This document shows positions 36,656 through 48,621 of a stretch of DNA of 64,000 bases, in pieces. Below the pieces are notes generated by a model, which was not told where the DNA came from, did not search any database, and saw nothing but the letters and a program-made list of their open reading frames with translations. Origin of the DNA: Enoplosus armatus (taxonomy: Eukaryota; Chordata; Actinopteri; Centrarchiformes; Enoplosidae). The stretch is taken from NCBI RefSeq assembly GCF_043641665.1, contig NC_092190.1, positions 11,902,048 through 11,966,047 of the forward strand. Direction: 5' to 3'. A program made the position numbers and the translations under genes. Numbering within the stretch: position 1 is the stretch's first letter; every line of letters starts with the position of its first letter.

Positions 36656-36661
36656 AATAAA
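36656..36661 (+). promoter_or_regulatory. mbnl2: Candidate distal poly(A) signal of mbnl2
   Basis: AATAAA in CGCAAATAAAAAAATG, with GU-rich sequence 25-45 nt downstream. It is the last good signal before the rap2a promoter region. Confidence 0.55.
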
Positions 36662-37204
36662 AAAATGTCAAGTAAATGCCATGCTGTCAGTGTCTGTTGT
36701 TTGATTTTGCACTGTACATTTATGTTGCATCATTTTAATGCCAGTCATTCTACAGTAAGACATTAAAAATAAGTGATTTGCAAGTTTCTTTTGATTCTGT
36801 TGGAAATCTGGCTGAAAACACAACCTGAATCAGTCAACTCACAAATAAAATAAGCAGTTATTAGACAACAAAGAGACAATTAAACTGTATAAATAGCAAG
36901 AAGAGATAGCTGTATTGGTCACCTAGCCATAAAAGGCAAATCAGACTAGAAGATTGTGTTTTTCTTGATCCATAATTTTATTTTATAAATTCTTTCTTGC
37001 TGGTAGGGTGTCTGAAAGTTTCATTGTATTGTACTTGAACTGAATTATTTTCCACATGTCAGACAGGTTCTGTAGTCTTGGTATCGCTGCCTGCACAGGT
37101 AGAGATCAATAAATAATATAATATAACACATCTCTCGACTTTATACGGTCAGGCAGCTTTTACACAGCATTCTCAAATTTGGACAGCAGCAACAAAAATG
37201 CAGC

Positions 37205-37218
37205 GTTACCATGGCAAC
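37205..37218. promoter_or_regulatory. RFX X-box palindrome upstream of rap2a
   Basis: GTTACCATGGCAAC fits the RFX consensus GTNRCC-N(0-3)-RGYAAC on both strands. It lies 947 bp before the rap2a start codon and just before the CpG-rich leader. Function is inferred from the motif. Confidence 0.45.
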
Positions 37219-37259
37219 AGCATCCGGTGCATTTTCCTCCTCTTGGATACACATCCCCG

Positions 37260-38151
37260 AGCTGCCCCTGTGATTGGACGAGCTCTCTTTTGGGTGTCAC
37301 TGGGGCAACCGAATGATGGGAATTTTAACACATGAACGGAAATGCAACCGCCGAATCTGACTGGCTCCCTCCGCACGGCTCCCATTCAGTCACAAGTGAG
37401 GTTTTTCAGGGAGCGGGGGCGGCCGTTGGACTGTTCGCACATCCGTCTGAGAGGAGGGAGGATCCGCACGCTTTTCTGTTTTTTTTTTTCCTTTTTTTTT
37501 TGTTGCCTCGGTACGGGAGCCGAGCGGGGACCAGCTGGTTACGCAGCGGCCGTGGGTCTCCACCCGAGAGTATGGCGGCTGGGATTGCACTGGAGAGCGA
37601 GGGGGAGACGGAGACATGCCAGAGATGGTGAAAAAGAAACAAAGAGACGCAAGTTCTTCAATGAAGTGTCGAAACAGTTTCAGTTGGTGCTGCTTTCCTG
37701 AAGCGGGCTCCTGCTTGAAAGATCGCGCCTGCGGTTCAGTCTAGGGGCGACCAGCGTTTTTCCAGTGTCCTCGATGGAGCAAGTTTGTTTTTTTTTATGA
37801 TGCACACAGAGGGGTGAGCTAAGCAGATGAAAACCGGCACGGTCCACATCATCACTGGGCGATATTTGCTTCCTCCCCTGTGCACATTTTTTGGACAATT
37901 GCAGTCCTCGGATGCCCGTGTAGCTGTCAGTGTCTGGCCTGCATGGGGGAATTTCTACAATGAAATCCATCTTGGGGCACCGAGTCTTTGTGCTCTGCCA
38001 TAGCTGAGCAGCGGCGAGCAAGACCGTGTTATTGACAACCCGCTCAAAATGGGACACGAGTGGTGAATGTGATTTCGTGCGGGAACATTTTGAGTTCGTT
38101 TCAATGACGCGCGGAGATTGATACCCTAACCCGAGTTGATTTAAATCCACG
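37260..38151 (+). promoter_or_regulatory. rap2a: rap2a CpG-rich promoter and 5' leader
   Basis: A CpG-dense stretch (GAGCGGGGGCGGCCG, GAGCCGAGCGGGGACC, GCAGCGGCCGTGGG) contrasts with the A/T-rich DNA on either side, and runs into the coding exon. No TATA box is evident, which is usual for CpG-island promoters. The leader includes poly-T tracts near 37480-37502 and several upstream ATGs, including one in strong context at 37572 with a 19-codon frame. The transcription start cannot be fixed. Confidence 0.65.
37572..37631 (+). other. Upstream ORF in the rap2a leader
   Basis: ATG with A at -3 and G at +4 (AGTATGG), 19 codons (MAAGIALESEGETETCQRW) then TGA, about 520 nt before the rap2a start. 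If the transcript begins upstream of it, it would be translated often and could damp rap2a translation. No homologue is known to me. Confidence 0.35.
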
Positions 38152-38465
38152 ATGCGCGAGTATAAAGTGGTGGTCCTGGGCAGCGGTGGGGTCGGGAAAT
38201 CCGCCCTCACTGTGCAGTTTGTTACCGGGACGTTCATTGAGAAGTACGACCCCACTATAGAGGACTTCTACCGCAAGGAGATCGAGGTGGACTCCTCACC
38301 CTCGGTGCTGGAGATCCTTGACACCGCTGGTACCGAGCAGTTCGCCTCCATGCGGGACCTTTACATCAAAAACGGGCAAGGATTCATACTGGTCTACAGC
38401 CTTGTGAACCAGCAAAGCTTCCAGGACATAAAGCCGATGAGGGATCAGATCATTAGAGTGAAAAG
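38152..38465 (+). CDS. rap2a: Rap2A small GTPase, exon 1
   Basis: Codons 1-104 and two bases of codon 105. RAP2A is a Ras-family GTPase that cycles between GDP and GTP at membranes and signals to MAP4K4, TNIK and MINK kinases, affecting adhesion, cytoskeleton and Wnt signalling. Visible: P-loop GSGGVGKS (residues 10-17), switch I YDPTIEDF (32-39) with the Rap2-specific Phe39, and DTAGTEQF (57-64) with Thr61 in place of the Ras glutamine, as in all Raps. The donor is AAAAG/GTTGGT; the split Arg codon AG/G joins exon 2 exactly. The intron excludes the intronless paralogue rap2b. Confidence 0.96.
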
Positions 38466-39901
38466 GTTGGTGAAATGATGAGGAAGAGAATAATGTCCAG
38501 ATTGTTAAGTGTGGATGTTGGAGATTATTCTTCACACATAGGGCTGGCCTCAAGGGCTCTGTAGTTTCAGGACGGGCCTAGGCCTGGTCCGAGATGCTCT
38601 TCACACTACAGATCAACACAACATGCCTGTTCTATTTTGGTGTACCAGGTCTCACCCACAATGCTTGTAGGTAGGCAAATGCCCTTGCACTGCGGTCCCG
38701 GCATCTCTAAAAGTAATCATTTGTGATCTCTCAGAGTAGCCTCATCTTAACAGTGTTTCTGCAGACTTTGTAATGTTTCGCTCCAGACAGTCACATCTTG
38801 GGAATGACGGCAACTGACAAGGCAACAGTGCTGATCCATCCTGTCCATCAGCTCTGTGAAGACCAGTCTCTCTTCCAGTCATAACATGCTAGACACTGTC
38901 TGTGATCTGCCTAGCTGCCGTTTCGTAGCACTGAACATGTCCACTGTGCCGGATGCTGCAACCCCTGTGAAACACCCAGCCGGGGATACCCAGGATCCAG
39001 TGCAACAAACAGAGGCTCTGCAGAGAGCCTCAAGGAAGCACAGCTCCAAATACTGTAGGGGTTGAGGGAACGCACACTAGCGTGAGCCCAGCTTTTGCGG
39101 AGGAGAAGCCATGTTTTTAATTAACAGGCTGCACAAGCTCTTTAGGAAGAGCGGCACAATTGAAAGCGTGAAATCGTCTGATGTCTGAGCGCTGTTACAC
39201 AGATGATCCAGATATGAGGTCACCAGAGTGAGCTGCTGATTGATACATGGAAGAGGTTAGCTGAGGCTAGGCCAATGTACTGTGAAGACACACTGCGTTG
39301 TACATTACCCAGTGGCATGGCATGATGTTATAAAAACCCAGTGAGAGCCTAAATATATACTCTACATATATACTGCTGGTTAGATCATTGGTGATTGTTG
39401 CCTGTGTGTTAGCTCAGCTCCTGTGTTACAGTGTGCAGGCAGCATGCACTGTGCTGTGACTGTGTGGGTTCATCAGTCATTGTAGGTGTCAGTGGATGTG
39501 TTGCGGTCAATGAAGGGAGTCCAATGGGCTCCAGAGAGAGGCATATTGAAATCAGTGCAGCTTAAAGCTCACACTGTTTACTGATACAGCTAATTACATT
39601 AGATAATGCTCAGCACAAGGACATCGCAGTCCTATCATGCTTTAGTGTTGTGTTTCTATTTCTGTTGTGACAGCACTGCCTGTTTCTATCACATTCTGCA
39701 ACCTAAAAATGAAATTTAAGCATCTTAAAGATGTTTATTTTTGTTAGTTGCCTTTAGTCTTTGTCACCTAATTGGATTTAGACTTTCTTTCAAATGCACC
39801 TTATAAACAATCCTATAAATCTGTGGCTCCGGATGAAAGAATGAGGTCAACATCTTTCCCCCATATGAGAGGAGAATGGGGAGAGGTATGTTCAGTCTAC
39901 A

Positions 39902-39911
39902 GTGTGTGTGT

Positions 39912-39954
<43 letters not shown>
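39902..39954. repeat. (TG)n microsatellite
   Basis: About 25 TG units with two early interruptions (TCTGTTTG). Likely polymorphic. Confidence 0.9.
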
Positions 39955-39955
<1 letters not shown>

Positions 39956-41603
39956 ATTTGTGTTTATATGTAAATGTATACATGTGTGCTCACACAGCAG
40001 ATGCAGCCAGGCTGTTATGTGATTTCACACTTAGCACTGGTGCCGTTCTCTAGTGTCACAGCAGAATTTAATTTCTGTAGCAAAAACAACATCACACTTC
40101 ACATGCTACTCCTACACAATGGTTTATTTCAGAGTCCTATGCTTCATGTGGCTTTAGATTGTGTTTGAAACAGTGGAGTTAAAAATGTCAGGTCATGGGA
40201 AGTCTTTGATTCAGTTATGAATGTGCATGCTGTTCTCCTTTTAACAGAGTTTGTTCTGAATGGAAATATGCATATTTTATTTTTCTTATTCAGAGAATTC
40301 CTCTTCATTTGTGTAGTTATAAATAGTTATAAAGAGGAGATGGATCAAATAATTTCTCCTTTTAACAACAACACAGTTGACCTAAGTTGCTGCAACACAG
40401 AACGTTTCATTGAAAGATTATGTTTAAGATCAGCAAAGGGTTTGCTTTTCTCAGCTGGGTGTTATAGATGAGATCTAAACAAACTAAGGCTGTTTGTATG
40501 CAGCCTTTTCTAACCTACACACAGATGTTTTCTGTTATTAAAAGCTTCTGTTGACAGCAGTTATATAAGGTGACTGTGTGTAGTAAACTCAACACATACT
40601 TCTACAACCATACAACCAGACTGGGGTCCAAATCCTTTTTCAGTTGATATGAAAGCATAAAGGGCGGACACTATTTGGCAACCTAGCTCTTACTGTATAC
40701 CCGTCTGAGATCAATACAGGAACCACAACACATAACCATCAGAGTCAGCCATGCTGCCTCTTGTTGCTGAGGGTTGTAACAAATCAATCACAAATTATCT
40801 TGTTATATTTAGCAAATTAAAAGTAAACTCTATACCTATTGGGGAACACATTGTTAAACATATGCAGGGCTGGGGTCCTCTTCTGCAGCCCAGTGGTATC
40901 CGTAGCACCTGTAGTGTAGTGACAACTGTATTGTTAACAAATTGGTCTCTTTAGTCTTATTTATTTATTCTTTGATCAGGTATTGGCTTATAATCATAAT
41001 TTTGTTAATAATGTACTGCATTTTAAAGACAAAGCTATCTGGTTGGTGTCAGTTTTCATTTTATTCATTTTAATTTCAGAAGTGTTGCTTTTTTATGCAA
41101 AAAAAGGTTCGTAAGTACTAGTTTATGAACAGAAATATTCAGAAACAATTTACTCACATGTTTGCTTTGGTATATAAACATTTTGAATGATGTCCAACTC
41201 AGATAACCAAATGAAGAAATCTTAAATCTAGGTCTCCTATTTTGCACCAATTTTCAACAATTACACCATAAGGAATCCAGACAATAGCTTGTAATGCTTG
41301 TAATGCAGCTCAGTATCAGACATTTTATGTTTTAGATAACGGATGACCAGCTTGCTTTCTTTCCTGGCTGAAAAAGGACCTGCTGTGCTAATGCTCTCTT
41401 TCAAACCCTCAGCTGAAATGCAACAAGTTCGGGCATGTTCTGCTCTGTGGGGTTGATTGAGGGGCATTGTGGGAGATGTAGGAAATCAGTAAATGCAGTA
41501 GGAGAAGACAAGACAGGTTGAGACATCAGAAAGGCACACTGCTGACAACATCGCGGACTGATGAGAGAAAATCATGATAATATTAGAAAAAGGGTGCAAT
41601 TTT

Positions 41604-41917
41604 CTAGAGCCGATTAGTTGGTCGACAGAAACATAATCGGCAACTATTTTGATAATCAATTAATTGTTTTTTATTTATCAAGCAAATATAGTTAAAAAAA
41701 ACAAGTGCTACAATTTTTCAGGTTCCAGCCTCTCAGATGGGAGGATTTGCTGCTTCTCTTTTATATATTATTGTAAACTAAATACCTTTTCAGTTTTTTA
41801 CTTTTAACCGGACAAAAGAAGGCATTTGAAGATGCCACTTTGCGCTCTGGAAGGTTTTGATATTTCATAGACCAAACAATTAATCACAAAAAAAAATTAA
41901 TTGTTAGTTGCAGCCCC
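41604..41917 (-). repeat. GCTGCAACTAAC-family repeat (copy 3)
   Basis: Ends TTGTTAGTTGCAGCCCC, the reverse complement of the family's start, and contains GGTTCCAGCCTCTCAGATGG and AGACCAAACAATTAATC, matching copy 4 at 45280-45611. The opposite end carries the related words GATTAGTTGG and GATAATCAATTAATTG. Confidence 0.75.
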
Positions 41918-42893
41918 AGAATTTTCATCTTGGACAACATCTGCAGCAGTTACAGGTGTCTCTGTCTGATTTTGGTTCATGATTGTATTTAGGAAATGTA
42001 GTGTTGTTATGTAAACTTCAGCAGTCTCGCTGTTCCTGTACATTACACCGTTGTCACTGCGTCCTCGCTGCCAAAACACTGGTGACCCGTCGCGACCGCG
42101 TCGGCATCCACTCAGGTCAGAGGCGCTGCTGTGCGTCGCTCTCACTCTGAACCCTGTCAGCATTTAGCGCAGAGGCCGTGGGTGCACGTGGTTACACCCT
42201 GGCCTGCCTGTAACCACTGGGGACCCCATCACTCCTCACTTCAGCTGCAGTTAACTGTACACCAGGGATATATTGGTGACTTAACAGAGCATTTAAGTAG
42301 CGGCGACATGGTCAGAGGATAGAAGAAAGAGGTGAAATAGGGTACTATGATAAACCGTGCTGTTGGCACTGATAGACTGCAGTGGTGTTGTTGATATCTG
42401 AAGTCTACGTGTTTCTAATTCTCACTGCATGTGTACAAACTCCTGTCAGCATTGTACTGAGGCTTACAAACTGTGGAGTTGTCAGCCCAAGGCTTGTTCT
42501 TGTGCCAACTGGTTGAAAGGATCAAGATCAATAAATGGAGGAGCAGCAGTCTCCCAGTTCTCCCAGAAAGATCCTCTTTCATCTGTGTCTTTGTCTGTTG
42601 TGAAAACTGGGCAAACGAACTGAGCTAAAGTTCAGTGATGATTACCTAACAGTGGACTTGGCTTTCAAAATTATGTGTTTAAGGTTGCAAGCAGTGGTGG
42701 GTTGTAGTGTAGCCGCCCTGTTCAAATATCCAGCAAGTTGTTTCTGCTCTGTTTTGGGAGTCACTACTTCAGAGAGGGTGGAACTAGTTAGAGCAAATGC
42801 TAGATGCAGGAGTGTAATTAGTGAGAGAAACGCATGTTAATTTACCCCAAAAAACAGGTTCCATTTTTAGCCAGTCTAGCGGCATAGCTTTAG

Positions 42894-43262
42894 GGTTGAC
42901 AATGTTAGTCGGTCGGTCCACCACTTTGGTCCAGTCTGAAAATACTCAACAACTATTGGATGGATTGTGCCAAGATTTGTACCCATGGTGCTCTGAGGGT
43001 GAATGCTAATGACTCATCAAAGTTTTCACTGATCTTGTGAAATTTCTCAACATCTACTGGATAAACTGGCACAAAACGTGGTACTGACATTCATGGTTCC
43101 TAATGGTTCCATCTTAATGACTTCGGTGGTCTCCTGACTTTTCCTCTAGTGCTACTATGAGGTTGGCATTTGTGTTTTTAAGCGAAATTTGGTACAGACG
43201 TTCATGCCCCTGTCAGGATGAATCGTAAAAACTAACTTGACAGGTAAACTGAGCTTCATGTG
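42894..43262 (+). repeat. GTTGGTCGGT-family repeat (copy 2, first half)
   Basis: Shares GTCGGTCGGTCCACCACTTT, GGTCCAGTCTGAAAATA, TATTGGATGGATTG, CTATGAGGTTG and AAATTTGGTACAGACGTTCATG with 5328-5835. The GCTAACATGCTAA half is missing. Confidence 0.7.
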
Positions 43263-45279
43263 TAAAAATGGTCGAGTGCACCTTTAACATGTGACTCACA
43301 GTATATATGCTTGTGTAAACTTTGTACTTTGTACCTTTACAAGAGTCTCACTGGTGCTACAAACTGAACATTTGCCTCATAATGTACAGTTCAGTACAAC
43401 AAAGCTCCTCACAAAGGGTAAGGATGATGTCAAACTGTGGTTTTCTAGTTAGTGACAAAATGCCATTGAACTATTCTTATAGAAGCCCATTGCAAACTGA
43501 AGTGGACTTGACTTAAACTGTTGCCATGGATAAGTCACAGAGGAACAAAACCACAACAAGCAATTATGAAAACGGCCAGGCAACAAGCTGTCTAGGCATA
43601 AGCGGTTTCTAGCTTTTTTCAAACATTTCAAAAAGAGTCAAGAGTCAGCTAACAAGCTCTTCAGTTTTATATGTCCTAATCCAACTGTGCAAAGTTAACA
43701 AATTCACCTAAACATGCTAAAGTAAGTTGTGCATCATGAAGCATTAACAACAAACTGAAAGATTATACTATATATTAGTCTTATGTGAGTCTTATGTTAG
43801 GCTAAGTTTTGTGTCGACGCTCCAACAGTTTCCTCAGTGTATCATTTTCAGACATCAGAGGAGAAGGTGACTCGTCACTTAGGCCATATTTTTTAAATGA
43901 GTCTCTGAACTATTCAAATCTTAATCTTAAATCCTCTCCTTTCTTACCACTATTTTATGGAAAAGCAATCTGAACAAATGTCAGATGCAGTGGCAATTTG
44001 CCTTTCAGATTTTAGGTATTTTACTTAGTACAGTAAGAGGAGGAATTTATCTCAAACTACATATTTATTGCAAGGAGCTAGTAGTGTGTCGTATTATTTC
44101 TGTAATACATCAGATCCAAGGATGACCAGGCTGTACAGTCTGTCAGCTTCACTACTCGTTTATCTTTCCCATTTTGACATCTGTCTCCATCTGTGAATAG
44201 CATCAGATCCTGAAGCAGAGAATTAGTTTTCACAACCTCGAGAGAATCCAAAAGAGATTTTAAGTAGTATCCCTGATACTGTCTTTTTTTAAAAATCTTT
44301 CATTCTGTTGAAAAGCAGAAAATGTGCTTGTCATGGCGTGTTTACCAAAGATCCTCCGGATATCTATTCCTAATTTAAATCTTTCTTCGCCCTGATGCTG
44401 TGCCAGAAGAGATTAGTTTATTGCTGCTCTCTGACTCAGCTGATTTCTGTCTACTGACTAAAGACCCTCCTCAAAAGGGCCGTTGGGAAGAGGCCCAGCA
44501 CGCAGCCTGGCCAGACTCAAATCCAGAGACCACTGGGTTTCCACCGTCCGTCCGTCAGCAAGGCCTGCGTGAGTTGATGCGTCATGCATTATAGATAAGG
44601 TGTGTCTGGGCGAGCTCGAATGGGTGTCTGCCATCGGGGGCGCCGTCAAGCTCACAAGCTGAAGGCTAAAGTATGACATGTTGTTTGAGCTGTTTGTGTC
44701 ACGGCACAGACACAAGCAGTTGTTCATTTGTCTTTTTGAGGCTGTGTCTAAACTCATGTAAACCGCTGTGTATGTGTTCTGCGTTTAGGGACAAGCCTTG
44801 CTTCCTTGCATCAGCCGCTGTTGGGTCCAGACACAGTGTGGCCAACACCCTTCATGCTGAGGCCCTGGGAGCCTCGGTATCCGTGGCAGCCACTGTCTCA
44901 CACCTCCTGGGACTGCTGGTTTCCTCCTCTGTTATTATGACTAAATATAGACCCTCTCCTTTGGTACCAGATGTCTTTGTGCTGCACTTGTGTTATGATG
45001 AGGCCCAAATGAGCTACATGACTTGCATATGGCTGTTAAGTCCTCCATTATGGTGTTTGACATGACCCTGTTGGACTGACTTCACTTGGATTCCTCATGC
45101 TGTTTGAGGCATCCATGATGATTATAGTTTCTTTCATTTGATTTGAGGTTTGACATGCAGGCAGCTCTACCAAGATCACATGTTGGCGGTGGATTAGAGC
45201 TCTGTATCCGTTGAAGTATCGTCTGGATGTTAGACCAAAGAAAAGAATAAACAAATTGATAATGATGATAATAATTACT

Positions 45280-45611
45280 GTTACATATAGCTGAATCGAT
45301 TTGTTTATAGAGAATTAATTGGCTATTAACTATCTTGATAATTGCTTCATTGGTTATCTCATTTTTAAGCAAACATAGCAAAAATTCACTGGTTCCAGCT
45401 TCTCAAAAGAGAATATTTTCTTAGTCTTCTCTCATGTTAAACTGAATATCTTTTGCCTTTTGGACAGAACAATACATTTTAAGACGTCACCATGGGCTCT
45501 GGGAACTTGTGATAGGCATTGTTTTGCTACTAGACCAAACTATTAATCGATTAATTGTGTATAAAATTGGTAGATGAACTGATAATGAAAGTAAACTTTA
45601 GTTGCAGCCCT
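45280..45611 (-). repeat. GCTGCAACTAAC-family repeat (copy 4)
   Basis: Contains CTGGTTCCAGCTTCTCAAAA, TTTTGGACAGAACAA, GGGCTCTGGGAACTTGTG and AGACCAAACTATTAATCG, and ends TTTAGTTGCAGCCCT. These line up in order with copy 3. Confidence 0.75.
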
Positions 45612-47784
45612 ACTAATATATCACTGTTAATAATTATCATTGTGGTTGTGCATTATTTCTCATTTAAGGAGCTTGAATCCATACACAGAGCTCAGCTACT
45701 AAACTTCCTAAACTGTGTTTTTTTTTCTGGAGCAAGTAAGATTTGGGGCAGGAGCGTGATCTTGTATCAGAAAGCATGTGAAGTAGATAATATATAAGAT
45801 AGTTGGCTTTCCATAGGCCTTCTTGAGAGATTTACAGCAGGAGATTTGAGCCAAAACCACAGCCTGGGGCAGAAAAAAAGAATGGCACCATTACCCCAAC
45901 TAAACGCTGAGCCCCCTGTGGCTTCTCCTAAACAAGTGCAGCTATAAAAGTAAAGGTTTTGCCTTCAATCCGCTTGCCCACAACTATGTTTAGGATACTT
46001 CAGTGAAGGTGGGAAAGGGACTTTAAGGTTCAGGGCAAGAACAGCCTACCACCAACAAGATGTGGTCCAAAATTATTCTCAGGAAAATAATGGCCTTGCT
46101 GTTTTATTGACACCAGGAATGCAGTGAATGCAGCCTCCAAGCTCGGAGAACACCATCGTGCTCTTGGTTACACACCGACCGACCTCTAAGATCGTCTCTT
46201 AAATCCTGGTAGTTCCTCTCAGCTTGGCGAGCCGATCCTGGGAACAGAACAGGATAGTCGAGATTAAAGTTCACTCTGGATAATATATTCATGAGCAGAT
46301 CAAAGTCGGCGCCCTATTCTCAAAAAGTTTAAGCTCATTTAACGCTGAAGCCTGCAGCCCCTGGCCTCTGAGATGCTGCTCGACTTGGAGAAGTATCACA
46401 GTTGCTGCTTCTGCAGTCTCCCCATCTCTCCAGAATTATTTATTTCCTTGTATACCTGTTACCATAGCAATCAAGGATGAGGATGATTTTTTTCCTATCA
46501 ATAATTTAGAAGCATGTATATTTCATAGAGCGAGGGGAGCATTTGAAAACCCTAACGATGTTGAGAGGTGTTCGGGTGCATAACTCTGGTTAGATTTGAC
46601 ACTGTTGCTCAGCATCGTGAACAGAGACATTTAAACTCGGTTCAAACGATGGGTCCAACAGATGGAAAGCGCTCCCTTTCTAGCCTCACACACAGATAAG
46701 GATGAAAGAAATAACCTGTTGTGTACCAAAGGATGTGAATCCGCATGATCCGCTGTCTCACTGATGTTTTTGATCTTTGTTATCTCCTCTGATGTGTACA
46801 AACTGCCTCAGAGGCCCGCCATGTTTCCCAAAATCAAAACTGATGTAGTGATTATATTGGTGAAACTGCGTCAGAGCCGTTCCTTTTGATAATTATAGTG
46901 CAGTAGCCTATTTAATTGAACTGGCTGTCCACTAAGTAGTCCAGTTCCACAGTGACATGTTGTGCTCCAGCAAAATGGCAGGGAGTTCAGAGCTCAAAGG
47001 ATTATGGCCACTTCCTACCCTCAGGAGTCAGAGCTCTACTACCCATTTCCTGTTCTCTACTGGGTCAGGCTTTAGACTTTGTGCTTACATGAAGCGAAGT
47101 GGGTGGCATGGGGGTTCAGTGTTTAGCGCCCCACAGCAAGAAGGTGCTGCCCTGGTTCTTTATGTGAAAAGCTTCCTCCCACAGTCAAAGACCACATGTA
47201 CACCGAAGTAGAACCACTTTAAAACACACATATTTTTCTTTCCATTTTAGCCTTCCATCCACAATAAGCCCACGTTTTGCACCCAACTGAGCTTTTTGAA
47301 AATACTTGTGGTAGATTCTGAAAAAGCCAGGCTTATTTTGTCATGTTGACGGTCGAAACTTCACTTTTTAAAAATCACTGACAAATCATTGTCAGATTGT
47401 AAACCTGTGCTAAAAATGTTCAACTTTCTTGACTCCAAGACTTTTCTTACAGATTGTCACTGAAAAACATGTGGATTCTTTTAATGAAGCATTCAGGTTT
47501 AAATTGATTTTCAGGCAGATGTTTTTAATGGCCTCACACATTCAAAAATAGTTGCTTCTTGCTGCAAAAGGTCATTTTAACTGCATTTTAACAACGAACA
47601 AAGCACTCTTGTAATGAGGACAGCTCAGAAAATGCTTTCTTTAATAGAAGGTGAAAAGAGAGGTAAGAGGGAGACAGATGTGTGAGAAAGCACAAATGAG
47701 TTCCTGAGTGTGTGCCAGGGTCCCTCAAAGTAATCTAATATACACTTAGTAGTATTGTTAAACTTTGTAGTATTTAATTTTTAT

Positions 47785-48085
47785 CTACGGTGGCATGGCG
47801 ATATCATAGGGATGGCAATTTTGTGCAGACATTCAAGGTCCCCAGAGAATGAATCCTAATGACTTTGGTGATGCTCTGATATTTCATATAGTGCCATCAT
47901 CTGGTCAAAAATTGTGTTTGTCCAATACTTGGTTTTATGACCAAAACTGATTTCATTCCCATCATCCTCAGCTGTACGTTGTATTTTGTGCTAATTAGCA
48001 TGCTAACACACTAAACTAAGATGGTAAACATGGGAAACGTTATGCCTTCTAAACATCAGCAGTTTGGCATTAGCATGTGTATAGT
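47785..48085 (+). repeat. GCTAACATGCTAA-family repeat (copy 3)
   Basis: Shares GACTTTGGTGAT, GCTAATTAGCATGCTAACA, ACTAAACTAAGATGGTAAAC, CTTCTAAACATCAGCA and TTAGCATGTG with the second half of 5328-5835. Confidence 0.7.
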
Positions 48086-48621
48086 TTGTAAGTGTGCAGA
48101 GACTGTAGCACTTTGAATAATTAAGCTGGTGCTAAATAGGGGGATAATTATAACAATGTTAATTTCATCTATATCACCCACTCTCAGGGCATTAATGTCT
48201 GTCCTGTGAAAGACCAGTGACCCAATCAGGATGTTTCCCTGCCTTTTGCCCATCAGCCTCCCTTGAACAGAGAGAAGCAGGTCAAGAGAATGAGTGAATG
48301 AGGCTAGGTTGTCCATTGTTGCCATTGAAAGAAACACTGTTGAATGACCTGATGTTATCATATTTCAATAGGGTGCTATACAAAGTGAAATATATGAATT
48401 ATGGATAATTGAATATGCAAAGGTTTTATTCAGTGGTCCAATTAAAACCTTTTGAAGTATTAAGCATGTGTTAATACCAAGTTCTGAAAGCGTAATTGCC
48501 TGTCTTTTTCAACTAAGTTCAGTGAATATATAAGAACACAAAAACTCACTGATTGCATCCATACAACTCCTCAGAATCAGTTTTTGCTGACAACCCGATG
48601 TGGGCCTGTGTCTGTCCTCAG

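Larger units (their letters stand above)
19380..36680 (+). other. mbnl2: mbnl2 gene span
   Basis: Muscleblind-like 2 binds YGCY motifs in pre-mRNA and mRNA through two tandem pairs of CCCH zinc fingers, and regulates alternative splicing, polyadenylation and RNA localisation. Coding exons are 23329-23502, 26205-26369, 26449-26667, 26818-27072, 29049-29102, 29437-29593, 30214-30249, 30947-31041 and 32755-32769. Joined, they make 1,170 nt, or 389 residues plus stop, with every junction in frame. The MALNV start, the PGSPPVTV and QKL-RTDKLE segments and the IILK end point to MBNL2 rather than MBNL1 or MBNL3, and gene order agrees. Ends of the span are inferred. Confidence 0.85.
32880..36680 (+). 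other. mbnl2: mbnl2 3' UTR and 3' region (extent inferred)
   Basis: A/T-rich, with no credible coding sequence. AATAAA hexamers occur at 34537 region, 36121-36126, 36436-36441 and 36656-36661; the last is followed by GU-rich sequence (GTCAGTGTCTGTTGTTTG) and is the best distal end. A 642-bp Harbinger-like MITE (33819-34460) lies inside. Long 3' UTRs are usual in MBNL genes. Actual end use is unknown. Confidence 0.55.
38466..48621 (+). other. rap2a: rap2a intron
   Basis: A 10.2-kb intron with no recognised coding exon. It contains a (TG)n tract (39905-39954), two GCTGCAACTAAC-family copies (41604-41917 and 45280-45611), pieces of the GCTAACATGCTAA family (42894-43262 and 47785-48085), an isolated CpG-rich patch (42040-42190), and an X-box-like GTTACCATAGCAAT at 46458. 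The acceptor is CTGTGTCTGTCCTCAG. Confidence 0.9.

Noticed and set aside
37680..38255. 191-codon open frame on the - strand over the rap2a start
   Set aside because: It overlaps rap2a exon 1 and its CpG-rich leader in antisense. No domain recognised; GC-rich sequence has few stops.
41897..42163. 88-codon open frame on the - strand in the CpG-rich patch
   Set aside because: Partly composed of the terminal sequence of a dispersed repeat; no domain and no splice support.
44673..45065. 130-codon open frame on the + strand in the rap2a intron
   Set aside because: Cys/Ser-rich translation without a domain, no flanking splice sites of quality, and no match to neighbouring genes.
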